Shown one piece after another: positions 8,003-16,651 of a stretch of 64,000 nucleotides of DNA. Positions within the stretch are counted from its first letter, which is position 1, and every line of letters begins with the position of its first letter. The notes beneath the pieces were generated by a model. The model ran no database searches and had not been told where the DNA came from. It saw nothing but the letters and a program-made list of their open reading frames with translations. The position numbers and the translations under genes were made by a program. The DNA is taken from the NCBI GenBank assembly GCA_964561785.1, contig CAZLRF010000005.1, positions 61,618-125,617 of the forward strand. Direction: 5' to 3'. Source of the stretch: DATBSL01 sp964561785. Lineage in GTDB: Bacteria; Acidobacteriota; Vicinamibacteria; Fen-336.

Positions 8003-9487
8003 GTGTGCGAGTTGAGAATCGCGCACCTCGCCGCCTGCGCCGCGCTCTGCGCGGCCCCCGGCTTCGCCGCCCAGGAGCCCCCGCCCCTCCCGGCCGCCCC
8101 TCCGGAGGAGGCGCCGGCGCCGCCGGAGGAGGACGTCCCGCGCCTGGTCGGGCCGACCGAGGGCGCGCCCACGCTCTCCCTCGGCTCCGCCGTGCGGATC
8201 GCCCTCGAGCGCAACTTCTCCTTCCTCGACGCGGTGGACGCGCTGCAGGCCACGCGGTGGCAGGAGAAGGCCGCCCGCGGCGAGTTCTTCCCCACCCTCA
8301 CCCCGGTCTACCAGCGCTTCGAGGAGCGCTCCGTCTTCGGCCTCGATCTGTCCCAGAAGCTGCCGTGGACCGGGGGGACCGTGACCGCCACCGGCCGATA
8401 CCTGTCCGAGCCGGAGAGCGACGCCCCGTTCGGCCGAACGAGCGACCTGCGGCTCCTGCTCACCCAGCCGCTCCTGCGGGGCGTCGGGCCGAACGCCACC
8501 TTCTTCGACCTCGACAACGCGCGGCGGGCCGTGCAGGGCCAGGAGCGCTCGCTCGCCCTCGCCCGCCAGCGCCTCGCGGTGGAGGTGGCCGCCGCCTTCT
8601 ACTCCGTCGTCGCCCAGCGCCAGCTCCTCGAGGTGGCGCGCCAGAGCCTGCAGCGCACGGAGGGGCTCCTCAAGTCGTCCGAGGCGCGCCTCCAGGTCGG
8701 CCTCGCGAGCAAGCTCGACGTGTTCCGGGCCGAGCTGCAGGCGGCGCAGGCCCGCGACGCCATGGTGCGCACGCAGGCCGCCCTCGCCTCCGCCCTCGAG
8801 CGCTTCCGGGGGCTGCTCGCCCTTCCCCCCGCCGATCCCGTCGAGCCCGAGGCGGCGGAGCTGCCGGCGGCCGACGATCGCTTCGAGCCGGCCGAGGCCC
8901 TCGTGCGCCGGGCCCTCGAGGCGCGGCTCGAGGTGGCGGAGGCGCGCGACCGCGTCGAGGACGCGCGGCGCTCCCTCTCCCTCGCCACCCAGAACCTGCT
9001 GCCCCAGCTCGACCTCAACGTGGGCGTGACGCGCCTCGGCTTCGGCGGATCCTTCGGCGACGCGTGGTCGGCGGGAGACAGCCGGGTCGAGGTCTTCCTG
9101 AGCGCCTCGTATCCGCTGCAGCAGCAGGCGCAGAGGGCGAGTCGGGCGGTGGCCCGGATCGAGGTGGGCTCGCGCGAGCGGGCGGTGCGCCAGCAGGAGC
9201 TCGACGTGGAGCAGCAGGTGCGCCAGGCCCTGCGCGAGCTCGACCAGATCCGCCAGAGCGTGGCCCTCCAGCGCCAGGCGGTGGAGGTGGCCGCCCAGCA
9301 GCGGCGGCTCGCCGTCCTGCGCTACCAGCGCGGGCTCGGCTCCAACTTCGACGTGGTCGACGCGGAGAGCAGCCTCGTCACCGCCCGCAGCGCGCTCGTC
9401 CAGCTCCAGACCGCCTACGCCGTCGCCCGCCTCGACCTCAAGCGCACGACGGGCACCCTCGACGTCGAGACGGAGTTCGCCCCGTGA
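8003..9487 (+). CDS. TolC-family outer membrane efflux protein
   Basis: Up to 494 residues: signal peptide (LAACAALCAAPGFAA), a Pro-rich linker, then the two-fold repeated outer membrane factor domain with long amphipathic helices (examples: LALARQRLAVEVAAAFYSVV and VRQALRELDQIRQSVALQRQ). The C-terminal YQRGLGSNFDVVDAESSLV is typical of TolC-like exporters. It forms the outer membrane channel of a tripartite pump with the next three genes. The GTG at 8003 may be upstream of the promoter's transcription start; TTG at 8012 is the alternative and leaves the signal peptide intact. The stop overlaps the adaptor start (GTGA). Confidence 0.9.
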   Translation: MCELRIAHLAACAALCAAPGFAAQEPPPLPAAPPEEAPAPPEEDVPRLVGPTEGAPTLSLGSAVRIALERNFSFLDAVDALQATRWQEKAARGEFFPTLTPVYQRFEERSVFGLDLSQKLPWTGGTVTATGRYLSEPESDAPFGRTSDLRLLLTQPLLRGVGPNATFFDLDNARRAVQGQERSLALARQRLAVEVAAAFYSVVAQRQLLEVARQSLQRTEGLLKSSEARLQVGLASKLDVFRAELQAAQARDAMVRTQAALASALERFRGLLALPPADPVEPEAAELPAADDRFEPAEALVRRALEARLEVAEARDRVEDARRSLSLATQNLLPQLDLNVGVTRLGFGGSFGDAWSAGDSRVEVFLSASYPLQQQAQRASRAVARIEVGSRERAVRQQELDVEQQVRQALRELDQIRQSVALQRQAVEVAAQQRRLAVLRYQRGLGSNFDVVDAESSLVTARSALVQLQTAYAVARLDLKRTTGTLDVETEFAP

Positions 9488-11094
9488 CCACCGAGGCCCC
9501 CGCGCCCCTCCTCGCCCGCGCCCGCGCCGCCGCCGCCCGTGCGAGGGGGACCGCATCCGTCCTGCTGCGCGACGCGCGGCCCTGGATGCACCGACGGCAG
9601 TGGACCCGGGAGAACCTCGGGTCGCTCGTCGCCGCCGCCCGCCGCCGCCCGCGAGGCACGATCGGCCTCCTCGGCGTCGTCGCCGTCCTCCTCGCCGGCC
9701 TCGCCTGGCTCCTCGGGGGCGACGGGGGCGGCCTGCCGGCGGCGGAGGTGCGCGAGGGGCCCTTCCGCGTCTCGATCGCCGAGGCGGCCACGCTGCAGGC
9801 CCTGCGCTCGGTCACCTACTCCTCGACCATCCAGAGCAACCAGGCCAAGATCGTGGCCCTCGCCCCGGAGGGCAAGCTCGTCCAGAAGGGCGACCTGCTC
9901 GTCCTCTTCGACGCCGCCCCCTTCGAGGAGGAGATCCGCAAGAACCAGGCGCTGCTCGCGCAGGCCGAGGCCGATCTCCTGAAGGCGCGCGAGGACCGCA
10001 AGCTCCAGCAGATCCAGAACCAGGAGGAGCTGCTCGCGGCGCGGCTGCGCGTCGAGAAGAGCGACCTCGAGATGAAGGACGTCGAGGAGGGCAAGGGCCG
10101 GGTCAAGGAGGAGGAGGCCCGGGCCGCGGTCGCCAACGCCGAGCGCGAGCTGCAGAAGGCGGAGACGGCCCTCGCCGACCTCAGGCCGCTGCTCGCCGAG
10201 GGCTTCATCACCCGCACCGAGCTCGAGCGGGCCGAGCAGCAGGTCGCGCGGGCCCGGGAGGAGCTCGACCTCGCGAAGAGGCGGCGCGACGCGCTCGTCG
10301 GGTTCGGGCGCCCCCTCGAGAAGAGCCAGGCCCGGGCCGACGCCCAGTCGAGCCGGGAGACGCTGCGCCAGCTCGAGAGCGCCGCCGCCTACCGGATGGC
10401 CCAGAAGGACGCGGGGATCGCCTCCGCCCAGAGCCGCATCCAGGAGGCGGCGGCCCGGCTCGAGCTCGCGAAGCAGCAGCTCGCCCGGTGCGAGGTGCGG
10501 GCGGAGGTGCCGGGGATCGTCGTGTACCGGGACGTGTTCTTCGGCTCCGAGCAGCGCAAGCCCCAGGTCGGCGACCAGGTGTGGGCCAACCAGCCGATCA
10601 TCATCCTCCCCGACATCAGCCGGATGGTGGCGGAGACGAAGGTCCGCGAGACCGACATCCACAAGGTCGAGCGCAACCAGAAGGTCACGGTGCGGGTCGA
10701 GGCCTACCCCGACCTGCGCCTCACCGGGCAGGTGACCCAGATCGGGACCCTCGCCCAGGAGGAGAAGGAGCGCCGGGGCGGGAAGTTCTTCTCGGTGACC
10801 GTGCTCGTCAACGAGTCCGAGCCGCGGCTGCGGCCGGGGATGACGGCGCGGGTCGAGATCGAGGTCGAGGAGCGGTCGCGGGCCCTCTCCGTCCCCGTGG
10901 ACGCGGTCTTCGAGCGCGAGGGGCGCAGCGTCGTCTACCTCGCCGGACGCCGCCCGCGCTTGCGCGAGGTGGTCCTCGGCCCGTCGAACGCGGACTTCGT
11001 GGTGATCGAGAAGGGACTCTCCCGGGGCGACCGGGTGCTCCTGCGCGACCCCGAGGCCGCGCGGCCGGACTTCAGCGGTGCCCCCGGCTCCTGA
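9484..11094 (+). CDS. HlyD/MacA-like periplasmic adaptor of ABC exporter
   Basis: A 536-residue protein with an unusually long basic cytoplasmic N-terminus (about 57 residues) before one membrane helix (IGLLGVVAVLLAGLAWLLGG). It then has a barrel-sandwich half (LAPEGKLVQKGDLLVLFD), a long coiled-coil hairpin (residues about 150-330, rich in EEL/ARL/AEREL), and the closing lipoyl and beta-barrel segments (CEVRAEVPGIVVYRD, VRVEAYPDLRLTGQV). It links the MacB-like pump in the inner membrane to the TolC-like channel. GTG start overlaps the TolC stop; the 3' end overlaps the ATPase gene by 17 nt. Confidence 0.92.
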   Translation: MTTEAPAPLLARARAAAARARGTASVLLRDARPWMHRRQWTRENLGSLVAAARRRPRGTIGLLGVVAVLLAGLAWLLGGDGGGLPAAEVREGPFRVSIAEAATLQALRSVTYSSTIQSNQAKIVALAPEGKLVQKGDLLVLFDAAPFEEEIRKNQALLAQAEADLLKAREDRKLQQIQNQEELLAARLRVEKSDLEMKDVEEGKGRVKEEEARAAVANAERELQKAETALADLRPLLAEGFITRTELERAEQQVARAREELDLAKRRRDALVGFGRPLEKSQARADAQSSRETLRQLESAAAYRMAQKDAGIASAQSRIQEAAARLELAKQQLARCEVRAEVPGIVVYRDVFFGSEQRKPQVGDQVWANQPIIILPDISRMVAETKVRETDIHKVERNQKVTVRVEAYPDLRLTGQVTQIGTLAQEEKERRGGKFFSVTVLVNESEPRLRPGMTARVEIEVEERSRALSVPVDAVFEREGRSVVYLAGRRPRLREVVLGPSNADFVVIEKGLSRGDRVLLRDPEAARPDFSGAPGS

Positions 11095-11785
11095 TCCCGC
11101 GCCCGCGCCGCTCGCCGCCCTGCGCGGGGTGGCCCGCGTCTACCCGCGCGGGGCCTCGGCCGTGGTCGCGCTCGACGGGGTGAGCCTCGAGGTCGGGGCC
11201 GGGGAGAAGCTCGCCATCATGGGCCCCTCCGGCTCGGGCAAGTCGACGCTCCTCTCGATCCTCGGCTGCCTCGACCGCCCGACCCGCGGCGAGTACCTCT
11301 TCGAGGGCCGAGCGGTCGAGGGGCTCTCCGACGACGAACTGTCCCGCCTGCGCAACCGTGCGATCGGCTTCGTGTTCCAGTCGTTCCACCTCATCCCCCA
11401 GCTCACGGTCGCCGAGAACGTGGAGACGCCGCTCCTCTACGAGGGGGCGCCTCCCGCCCAGTGGCGGGCGAGGGCCGAGGCCGCCCTCGCCGCGGTGGGG
11501 CTCTCGCACCGCGCGGACCACCGCCCGGCCGAGCTGTCGGGGGGCGAGGCGCAGCGGGCGGCCATCGCCCGGGCCCTCGTCACGTCCCCCCGGCTCCTCC
11601 TCGCCGACGAGCCCACCGGCAACCTCGACAGCGCGACCGGCGAGGAGATCGCCCGGCTCCTCGACGAGCTGCACGCGGGGGGGTGCACCGTCGTCCTCGT
11701 CACCCACAACGAGTCGCTCGCCCGGCGCGCCGAGCGCGTCGTGCGCCTGCGGGACGGGCGGATCGAGGCGGAGGAGCGCCCGTGA
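11078..11785 (+). CDS. ABC exporter ATPase (MacB/LolD type)
   Basis: A 235-residue ATP-binding subunit with Walker A GPSGSGKST, Q-loop in VFQSFHLIPQLTV, signature LSGGEAQR, Walker B LLLADEPTGNLD and the H-loop His in VTHN. The DEPTGNLD signature places it in the MacB/LolD/FtsE group that works with FtsX-type permeases. GTG start lies inside the 3' end of the adaptor gene, and the stop overlaps the permease start (GTGA). In this operon ATPase and permease are separate polypeptides, whereas canonical MacB fuses them. Confidence 0.95.
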   Translation: MPPAPDPAPAPLAALRGVARVYPRGASAVVALDGVSLEVGAGEKLAIMGPSGSGKSTLLSILGCLDRPTRGEYLFEGRAVEGLSDDELSRLRNRAIGFVFQSFHLIPQLTVAENVETPLLYEGAPPAQWRARAEAALAAVGLSHRADHRPAELSGGEAQRAAIARALVTSPRLLLADEPTGNLDSATGEEIARLLDELHAGGCTVVLVTHNESLARRAERVVRLRDGRIEAEERP

Positions 11786-13002
11786 GGTCCCTCGCCCCGC
11801 TCCTCGTGCTCCTCCGGCTGGGCGTGCGCAGCCTGCGGCAGCACCGGCTGCGCTCCGGCCTCTCGATCCTCGGCGTCGTCTTCGGCGTGGCCGCGGTCGT
11901 CGCGATGTCGTCGGTCGGCGAGGGGGCCCGCCGCGAGACGCTGGCCCAGATCGCCGCGCTCGGCATCGACACCGTGACCGTTCGCCCGCGCCCGGCCGCG
12001 CCGGGGGAGAAGCCGCCCCTCGCCCTCCCCGTCTCGGTCGCGGAGTCGATCGGCCGCGTGGTCCCCGGCGTGCGCGCGGTCGCGCCCCTGCGGGTGGCGG
12101 AGCTCCCCGCGGAGGCCGGCGGGCGCAGCGCCGCCGTCGTCGCCCTCGGGACGACCGCCGCCTATCGCGAGGCGGCCCGGGTGGAGCTCGCCGCCGGGCG
12201 CTTCCTCGCGGCCCTCGACGTGGCCGACCGCAAGCGCGTGGCCGTGCTCGGGGCCGGGGTGGCGCGGGCTCTGTTCCCGCTCGGCAGCCCGCTCGGCGAG
12301 AGCCTGCGGCTCGGCGGCGACTGGTACCGGGTCGTCGGCGTCCTCGAGGGACGGGCCTCGCCCCGCGGCCGCGGGGCGGCGATCCGCGGCCGGGACCTCA
12401 ACCGGTGCGTGCTGGTGCCGCTCGGCTCGCTCGACCGGGGCTCCGATGCGAGCCCGAACGGCGTCGACGAGATCGTCTTCCGCGTCGAGACCCCGCAGGG
12501 TGTCGTGAGCGCGGCCGAGGTGGCCCAGTCCCTCGTCCGCCGCGTCACCGGCGGGGTCCCCCTCGACGTCGTCGTCCCCCGCGAGATCCTCCGCCAGCGC
12601 GAGCGCACCCAGCGGGTCTTCAACGTCGTCACCGGCGCGGTGGCCGCGATCAGCCTCCTCGTGGGCGGGATCGGGATCATGAACATCATGCTCGCGAGCG
12701 TGGCCGAGCGCACCCGCGAGGTCGGCGTGCGGCGAGCCCTCGGCGCGCGCCGGCGCGACGTGGCCGCCCAGTTCCTCGTCGAGAGCTCCCTCCTGACCGT
12801 GACCGGAGGCGTTCTGGGCAGCGCCCTCGGCCTCCTCGGCGCGGTGCTCATCCAGGCCTTCGCCGGCTGGCCGACCGCCGTCCACCCGCTCATGCTGCTC
12901 GCCGCGCTCGTCGTCGCCCTCGCGGTCGGGATCGGCTTCGGCTTCTACCCGGCCTGGCACGCCGCGGGCCTCGACCCGGTCGAGGCCCTGCGGCGGGAGT
13001 GA
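11782..13002 (+). CDS. MacB-like FtsX-family ABC permease
   Basis: A 406-residue protein with one N-terminal helix (SGLSILGVVFGVAAVVAMSS), a periplasmic MacB-PCD domain (about residues 40-260), and three C-terminal helices with the conserved GGIGIMNIMLASVAERTREVG and VGVRRALGAR motifs. In mechanotransmission-type exporters this permease drives substrate from the periplasm through TolC. The substrate (antibiotic, peptide or lipid) cannot be read from the sequence. It completes a TolC-HlyD-ATPase-permease operon and ends 1 nt before the convergent stop of a second ABC permease gene. Confidence 0.93.
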   Translation: MRSLAPLLVLLRLGVRSLRQHRLRSGLSILGVVFGVAAVVAMSSVGEGARRETLAQIAALGIDTVTVRPRPAAPGEKPPLALPVSVAESIGRVVPGVRAVAPLRVAELPAEAGGRSAAVVALGTTAAYREAARVELAAGRFLAALDVADRKRVAVLGAGVARALFPLGSPLGESLRLGGDWYRVVGVLEGRASPRGRGAAIRGRDLNRCVLVPLGSLDRGSDASPNGVDEIVFRVETPQGVVSAAEVAQSLVRRVTGGVPLDVVVPREILRQRERTQRVFNVVTGAVAAISLLVGGIGIMNIMLASVAERTREVGVRRALGARRRDVAAQFLVESSLLTVTGGVLGSALGLLGAVLIQAFAGWPTAVHPLMLLAALVVALAVGIGFGFYPAWHAAGLDPVEALRRE

Positions 13003-13003
13003 G

Positions 13004-14176
13004 CTACAGCGCCCGCAGCGCGTGGGCCACGTTCGCCCGCGCGGCGCGGATGGCCGGGGGCAGGCCGCCCACCGCGCCCATCAGGAGCGCGAAGGCCATC
13101 CCGAAGGCCAGCAGGTCGGGGGTGACGCGGAAGGCGAAGGCGAGGTGGGAGAACGTCTGCCAGTTGATCGTGCCGGTGGTGAGGCCGTTGACCGGCAGCG
13201 CGGCCAGGCAGCCCACGGCGCCCCCGACGAGCGAGATGATGAGGGACTCCACGAAGAAGGACAGCACGATCGCGCCGCCGCCGAACCCGATCGCGCGCAG
13301 GACGGCGATCTCCCGCGAGCGCTCGGAGACGGCCGAGTACATGGTGTTGAGCGCGCCGAACACCGCGCCGAGGCCCATGATGATCGCGATGATGCTCCCG
13401 AGCACGGTGATGAGCGTCGTGACGGTCTGCGACTGCTTCGCGTAGTAGTCGGGCTCCCGGGTCGCCTGGGCGGTCAGGCGGGGATCGCCCTGGAGCGTCG
13501 CCTCGAAGGCGGGGAAATCGTCCGCCGAGCGCAGCCGCACGGTGGCCGACTGGTAGACGTTCGCCGGCCGCTGGTAGAAGCTGTTGAGGATGGTCGCGTC
13601 CGCCCACACCTCGGAGTCGAACGCGGTGCCTCTCGCGTCGAAGACCCCGACGATCCTCCACGTGCCGGCCCCGATCCTCACCTCGGCCCCGAGGTCGAGC
13701 CCCACGTAGGCGTCGCGCGCCCCCCGGCCGATCACCGCCTCGGCGAGGCCGGGGGTCAGGAAGCGTCCCTCCACCATCCTCACGTTGTCCCGCACCTCGA
13801 GGACGCGCGGGGTCACCCCGCGGATCTGGACGTTGGCGTCGGCGTCGGGCGCCGACCGCATCGGGAGCGAGGCGATGACGACCACCTCCGGGCTCACGAG
13901 GGGGCCGCTCGTCCCGCGGGCCACCTGCGGCAGGTCCTCGATGATCCGCACGTCGTCCGCCAGGATGAAGCTCGTCATCTCGGTGTCGGCGCCGGAGCGC
14001 TGCACGATCGCGTTCTGGGGGAGACCCGAGGAGGCCACCGTGGCCTGGAAGCCGCGGGCGAGGGCGAGCATGGCCACGAAGACCCCCACGGTGCCCGCGA
14101 TCCCGACGACCGCCACCACCGAGGAGGTCCAGCGCTCCTTCGCGCTGCGCAGGTTGTAGGCGACCGGGATGGTCAT
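13004..14176 (-). CDS. FtsX-family ABC permease 2 of second exporter
   Basis: A 390-residue permease with ATG start (ATGACCATCCCG) 2 nt after the stop of the upstream permease. One N-terminal helix (VVAVVGIAGTVGVFVAMLAL), a large periplasmic domain, then three helices with MGLGAVFGALNTMYSAVSER and REIAVLRAIGFGGGAI, the FtsX core. It resembles DevC-like or LolC/E-like permeases. With the neighbouring permease and ATPase it makes an exporter that has no adaptor or outer membrane component of its own next to it, so it may share the neighbouring TolC system or act on envelope lipids. Confidence 0.9.
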   Translation of the reverse strand: MTIPVAYNLRSAKERWTSSVVAVVGIAGTVGVFVAMLALARGFQATVASSGLPQNAIVQRSGADTEMTSFILADDVRIIEDLPQVARGTSGPLVSPEVVVIASLPMRSAPDADANVQIRGVTPRVLEVRDNVRMVEGRFLTPGLAEAVIGRGARDAYVGLDLGAEVRIGAGTWRIVGVFDARGTAFDSEVWADATILNSFYQRPANVYQSATVRLRSADDFPAFEATLQGDPRLTAQATREPDYYAKQSQTVTTLITVLGSIIAIIMGLGAVFGALNTMYSAVSERSREIAVLRAIGFGGGAIVLSFFVESLIISLVGGAVGCLAALPVNGLTTGTINWQTFSHLAFAFRVTPDLLAFGMAFALLMGAVGGLPPAIRAARANVAHALRAL

Positions 14177-14178
14177 GG

Positions 14179-15321
14179 TCAGATCCTCCGCAGCGCGTCC
14201 ACGACGCTGAGGCGCATCGCGGAGACCGCGGGGAGGAGCCCCGCGAGCACCCCCGTCCCGAGCGCCACCGCCACCCCCGCCGCGAGGGCGGAGGTCGGCA
14301 GGAACAGGAGGAGGATGCCGTTGGTCAGGTCCTGGGCGACCATCCCCCGGGCGAGCCAGAGGCCGATCGCCCCGCCCACCCCCGCGATCAGGACGGACTC
14401 GGCGAGCACGAGGCCGAGGACGAACCGGTCGGAGAAGCCCACCGCCTTGAGCACGGCCAGCTCCCCCGTGCGCTCGCGCACCGCGATCGCCATCGTGTTC
14501 CCGGTGACGAGGAGCAGGGTGAAGAAGACCACCGAGCCGATGGCGAGGATGAGGAACTCGATGTTGCCCATCTGCTTCATCCACGAGGCGGCGAACGCCG
14601 ACTCGGTCTGGGTGCGGGTCTCGGAGGTGGAGTTCGCGAACTCCTGGTCGATCGCCCTCGCCACCGAGAGCGCCGCTCCCGGGTCCTCCACGCGCACCAC
14701 GTACCACCCGACGATCCCCTGCCAGTAGGCAGGCGCCTTCTCGAAGAAGTACTCGTGCTGGATCCACATCTGCCCCGTGTCGTCCTGGGGCCGGGTTCCC
14801 GTGTAGATCCCGCGGACGTGGAAGTCCCAGCTCCCTCCCCCGAGGTACCCGGGCGCCTTGAGCGGGATCTTGTCCCCGAGCTTCCAGCCGAACCTCTGGG
14901 CGAGCTTCGCTCCGATGACGACGCCCTGCCGGTCGGACCGGAAGGCCTCCCACTGATCGTCGGGGACCTGGAACTCGGGGTACATCGATCGGTAGTCCGC
15001 GGGGTCGATCACGAACTGCGGGAAGAAGTTCTTCGGGTCCTGGTAGACGCCCCCGAACCACGTCGAGTGCACGACCTCCTTCACGCCCGGGATGCGGCGG
15101 ATCCGCTCCCGGTAGGGGAGCGGGAGGGGCTGGATGAGGCCGGTCCGGCCGACGACCACGAGGCGGTCCGCGCCCGCGATCTCGATCCCCTGGCGGAAGC
15201 CGGCCCGCACCGCGGCGAGCAGCCCGAACAGGAACAGCGCGACCACGAACGAGCCGACGGTGAGGATCGTGCGGACCTTCTTCCGCCGCAGGTTCGCGAG
15301 CAGCAGCGGCAGGAACCTCAC
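14179..15321 (-). CDS. FtsX-family ABC permease 1 of second exporter
   Basis: A 380-residue permease starting at a GTG that overlaps the ATPase stop (GTGA). N-terminal helix (ILTVGSFVVALFLFGLLAAV), periplasmic domain (about 45-250), and C-terminal helices with LAIGSVVFFTLLLVTGNTMA, RERTGELAVLKAVGFSD. The order ATPase-permease-permease with tight coupling indicates one heteromeric transporter. The two permeases are diverged paralogues, as in LolCE-type systems. Confidence 0.9.
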   Translation of the reverse strand: MRFLPLLLANLRRKKVRTILTVGSFVVALFLFGLLAAVRAGFRQGIEIAGADRLVVVGRTGLIQPLPLPYRERIRRIPGVKEVVHSTWFGGVYQDPKNFFPQFVIDPADYRSMYPEFQVPDDQWEAFRSDRQGVVIGAKLAQRFGWKLGDKIPLKAPGYLGGGSWDFHVRGIYTGTRPQDDTGQMWIQHEYFFEKAPAYWQGIVGWYVVRVEDPGAALSVARAIDQEFANSTSETRTQTESAFAASWMKQMGNIEFLILAIGSVVFFTLLLVTGNTMAIAVRERTGELAVLKAVGFSDRFVLGLVLAESVLIAGVGGAIGLWLARGMVAQDLTNGILLLFLPTSALAAGVAVALGTGVLAGLLPAVSAMRLSVVDALRRI

Positions 15322-16073
15322 GCCGTCACCTCCTCGTTCGCGCGGGACCCGCCCGCCCGCCGCCCCCTCTCCGCCTCGACGAGGACGCCCTTCTCGAGGT
15401 GGAGCAGCGCGCTCGCGCGCTCGGCGGCGCGGGGGTCGTGGGTGACCATCAGGATCGTCGTCTTGCGCTCGGTCACGAGCAGACCCAGCAGGTCGAGGAT
15501 CTCGTCCGCGCTCCGGCGGTCGAGGTCGCCGGTGGGCTCGTCGCACAGGAGGAAGGTCGGGTCGGCCACGATCGCCCGAGCGATCGCGACCCGCTGCTCC
15601 TGCCCTCCCGAGAGCTGGCGGGGGAAGTGGTGCATCCGCTCCTCGAGGCCGACGATCCGCAGCGCCGCCTCCACGTGCTCGCGTCGCTCCTTGCGCGACA
15701 GCGGCGTCAGGAGGAGCGGCAGCTCGACGTTGCGGTAGGCGGTGAGAACGGGGATGAGGTTGTAGGCCTGGAAGACGAAGCCCACGTGGCGCGCCCGCCA
15801 CGCGGTCAGCTTCCGGCGGGACATGGCCGTGATCTCGTCGCCGGCCACGGTGATCGTGCCGTCGGTGGGCACGTCCAGGCCGCCCAGGAGGTTCAGGAGC
15901 GTCGTCTTGCCCGAACCGCTCGGACCCATGAAAGCGATGAACTCGCCCGCGTCCACGTCGAGGTTGAGGCCCTGGAGGACGTGAATCTCCTCGCCCCCCC
16001 GGCGGTAGCTCTTGTCGAGCCCCCGCACCTTGATGAGCGCCTCGCCGTTGCCGTTCCCGTCGACCCTGACCAT
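15318..16073 (-). CDS. ABC exporter ATPase of second exporter
   Basis: A 251-residue ATPase: Walker A GPSGSGKTT, VFQAYNLIPVLTAYRN, signature LSGGQEQR, Walker B FLLCDEPTGDLD, H-loop VTHD. It belongs to the LolD/MacB/FtsE group. ATG at 16073 is chosen because the ATPase core starts about 15 residues later; no typical SD is visible, only a G-run. A -10-like TATCCT (complement of 16114-16119) lies about 40 nt upstream and probably starts the three-gene operon. Confidence 0.94.
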   Translation of the reverse strand: MVRVDGNGNGEALIKVRGLDKSYRRGGEEIHVLQGLNLDVDAGEFIAFMGPSGSGKTTLLNLLGGLDVPTDGTITVAGDEITAMSRRKLTAWRARHVGFVFQAYNLIPVLTAYRNVELPLLLTPLSRKERREHVEAALRIVGLEERMHHFPRQLSGGQEQRVAIARAIVADPTFLLCDEPTGDLDRRSADEILDLLGLLVTERKTTILMVTHDPRAAERASALLHLEKGVLVEAERGRRAGGSRANEEVTA

Positions 16074-16189
16074 GCGCCCCCCCGTGTCCTTAGGGACGAC
16101 CGTCTTCGAGAGGAGGATACGGGCCCCCGCGGGAGCCGTTCCCCGCCGATCGGCGAGCCCCCGGTCGCCGCCGGCCAGCGTCGGGGCGG

Positions 16190-16651
16190 CTAGCCCCGGT
16201 CGTGGACACCGAAGGCCGCCATCCGCGCGGCCTCGACCTGCTCCGGGTTCGGGCGGACGATCGGGCGCCGGGCGGTGAGGAAGTCGAGCGCGGCCTCGAG
16301 GCCCTCCTCGCGGAAGCGCCCGGCGAGCAGGTGGGCGAGGACGAGCGTCGACGAGCGGCCCACCCCGGCCAGGCACGCGACGAGCACGGGCATCCCGGCC
16401 GTCTCGCACTCCCGCAGGAACGCGAGGCCGATCCGCAGGTGGACCTGCGAGGGGGCCTCGTGGTCGGGGGTCGGGAGCCAGAGGAACGCCTCGAAGCCCC
16501 AGGGGTCGGCCCCCTCCTGCTTCATGTCGACACAGGCGCGGATGCCCTCCGCCCGCAGCCGCCGGAAGTCGTCGAGGGTCGCGATGCGCGACCCCATCCA
16601 GACGAGATCGGTGACCCGGTCGAAGCTCGTCCGCTCAGGCGACCGGATCAC
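16190..16651 (-). CDS. Dual-specificity-type Cys phosphatase with altered P-loop
   Basis: A 153-residue protein with the CX5R loop CLAGVGR (Cys93, Arg99) followed by SST, and a general-acid candidate Asp63 in PTPDHEAPS. FDRVTDLVWMGSRIATLDDF near the N-terminus fits the DSP fold. The histidine that normally precedes the catalytic Cys is alanine here (VACLAGVGRS), which could shift the Cys pKa. The start overlaps the aminopeptidase stop by 17 nt, so the two are likely co-transcribed. Substrate unknown. Confidence 0.82.
   Translation of the reverse strand: MIRSPERTSFDRVTDLVWMGSRIATLDDFRRLRAEGIRACVDMKQEGADPWGFEAFLWLPTPDHEAPSQVHLRIGLAFLRECETAGMPVLVACLAGVGRSSTLVLAHLLAGRFREEGLEAALDFLTARRPIVRPNPEQVEAARMAAFGVHDRG

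Noticed and set aside
6356..9556. Long antisense frame across the M16 gene and the TolC gene
   Set aside because: It crosses two well-supported genes on opposite strands, including their promoter gap, and has no recognisable domain.
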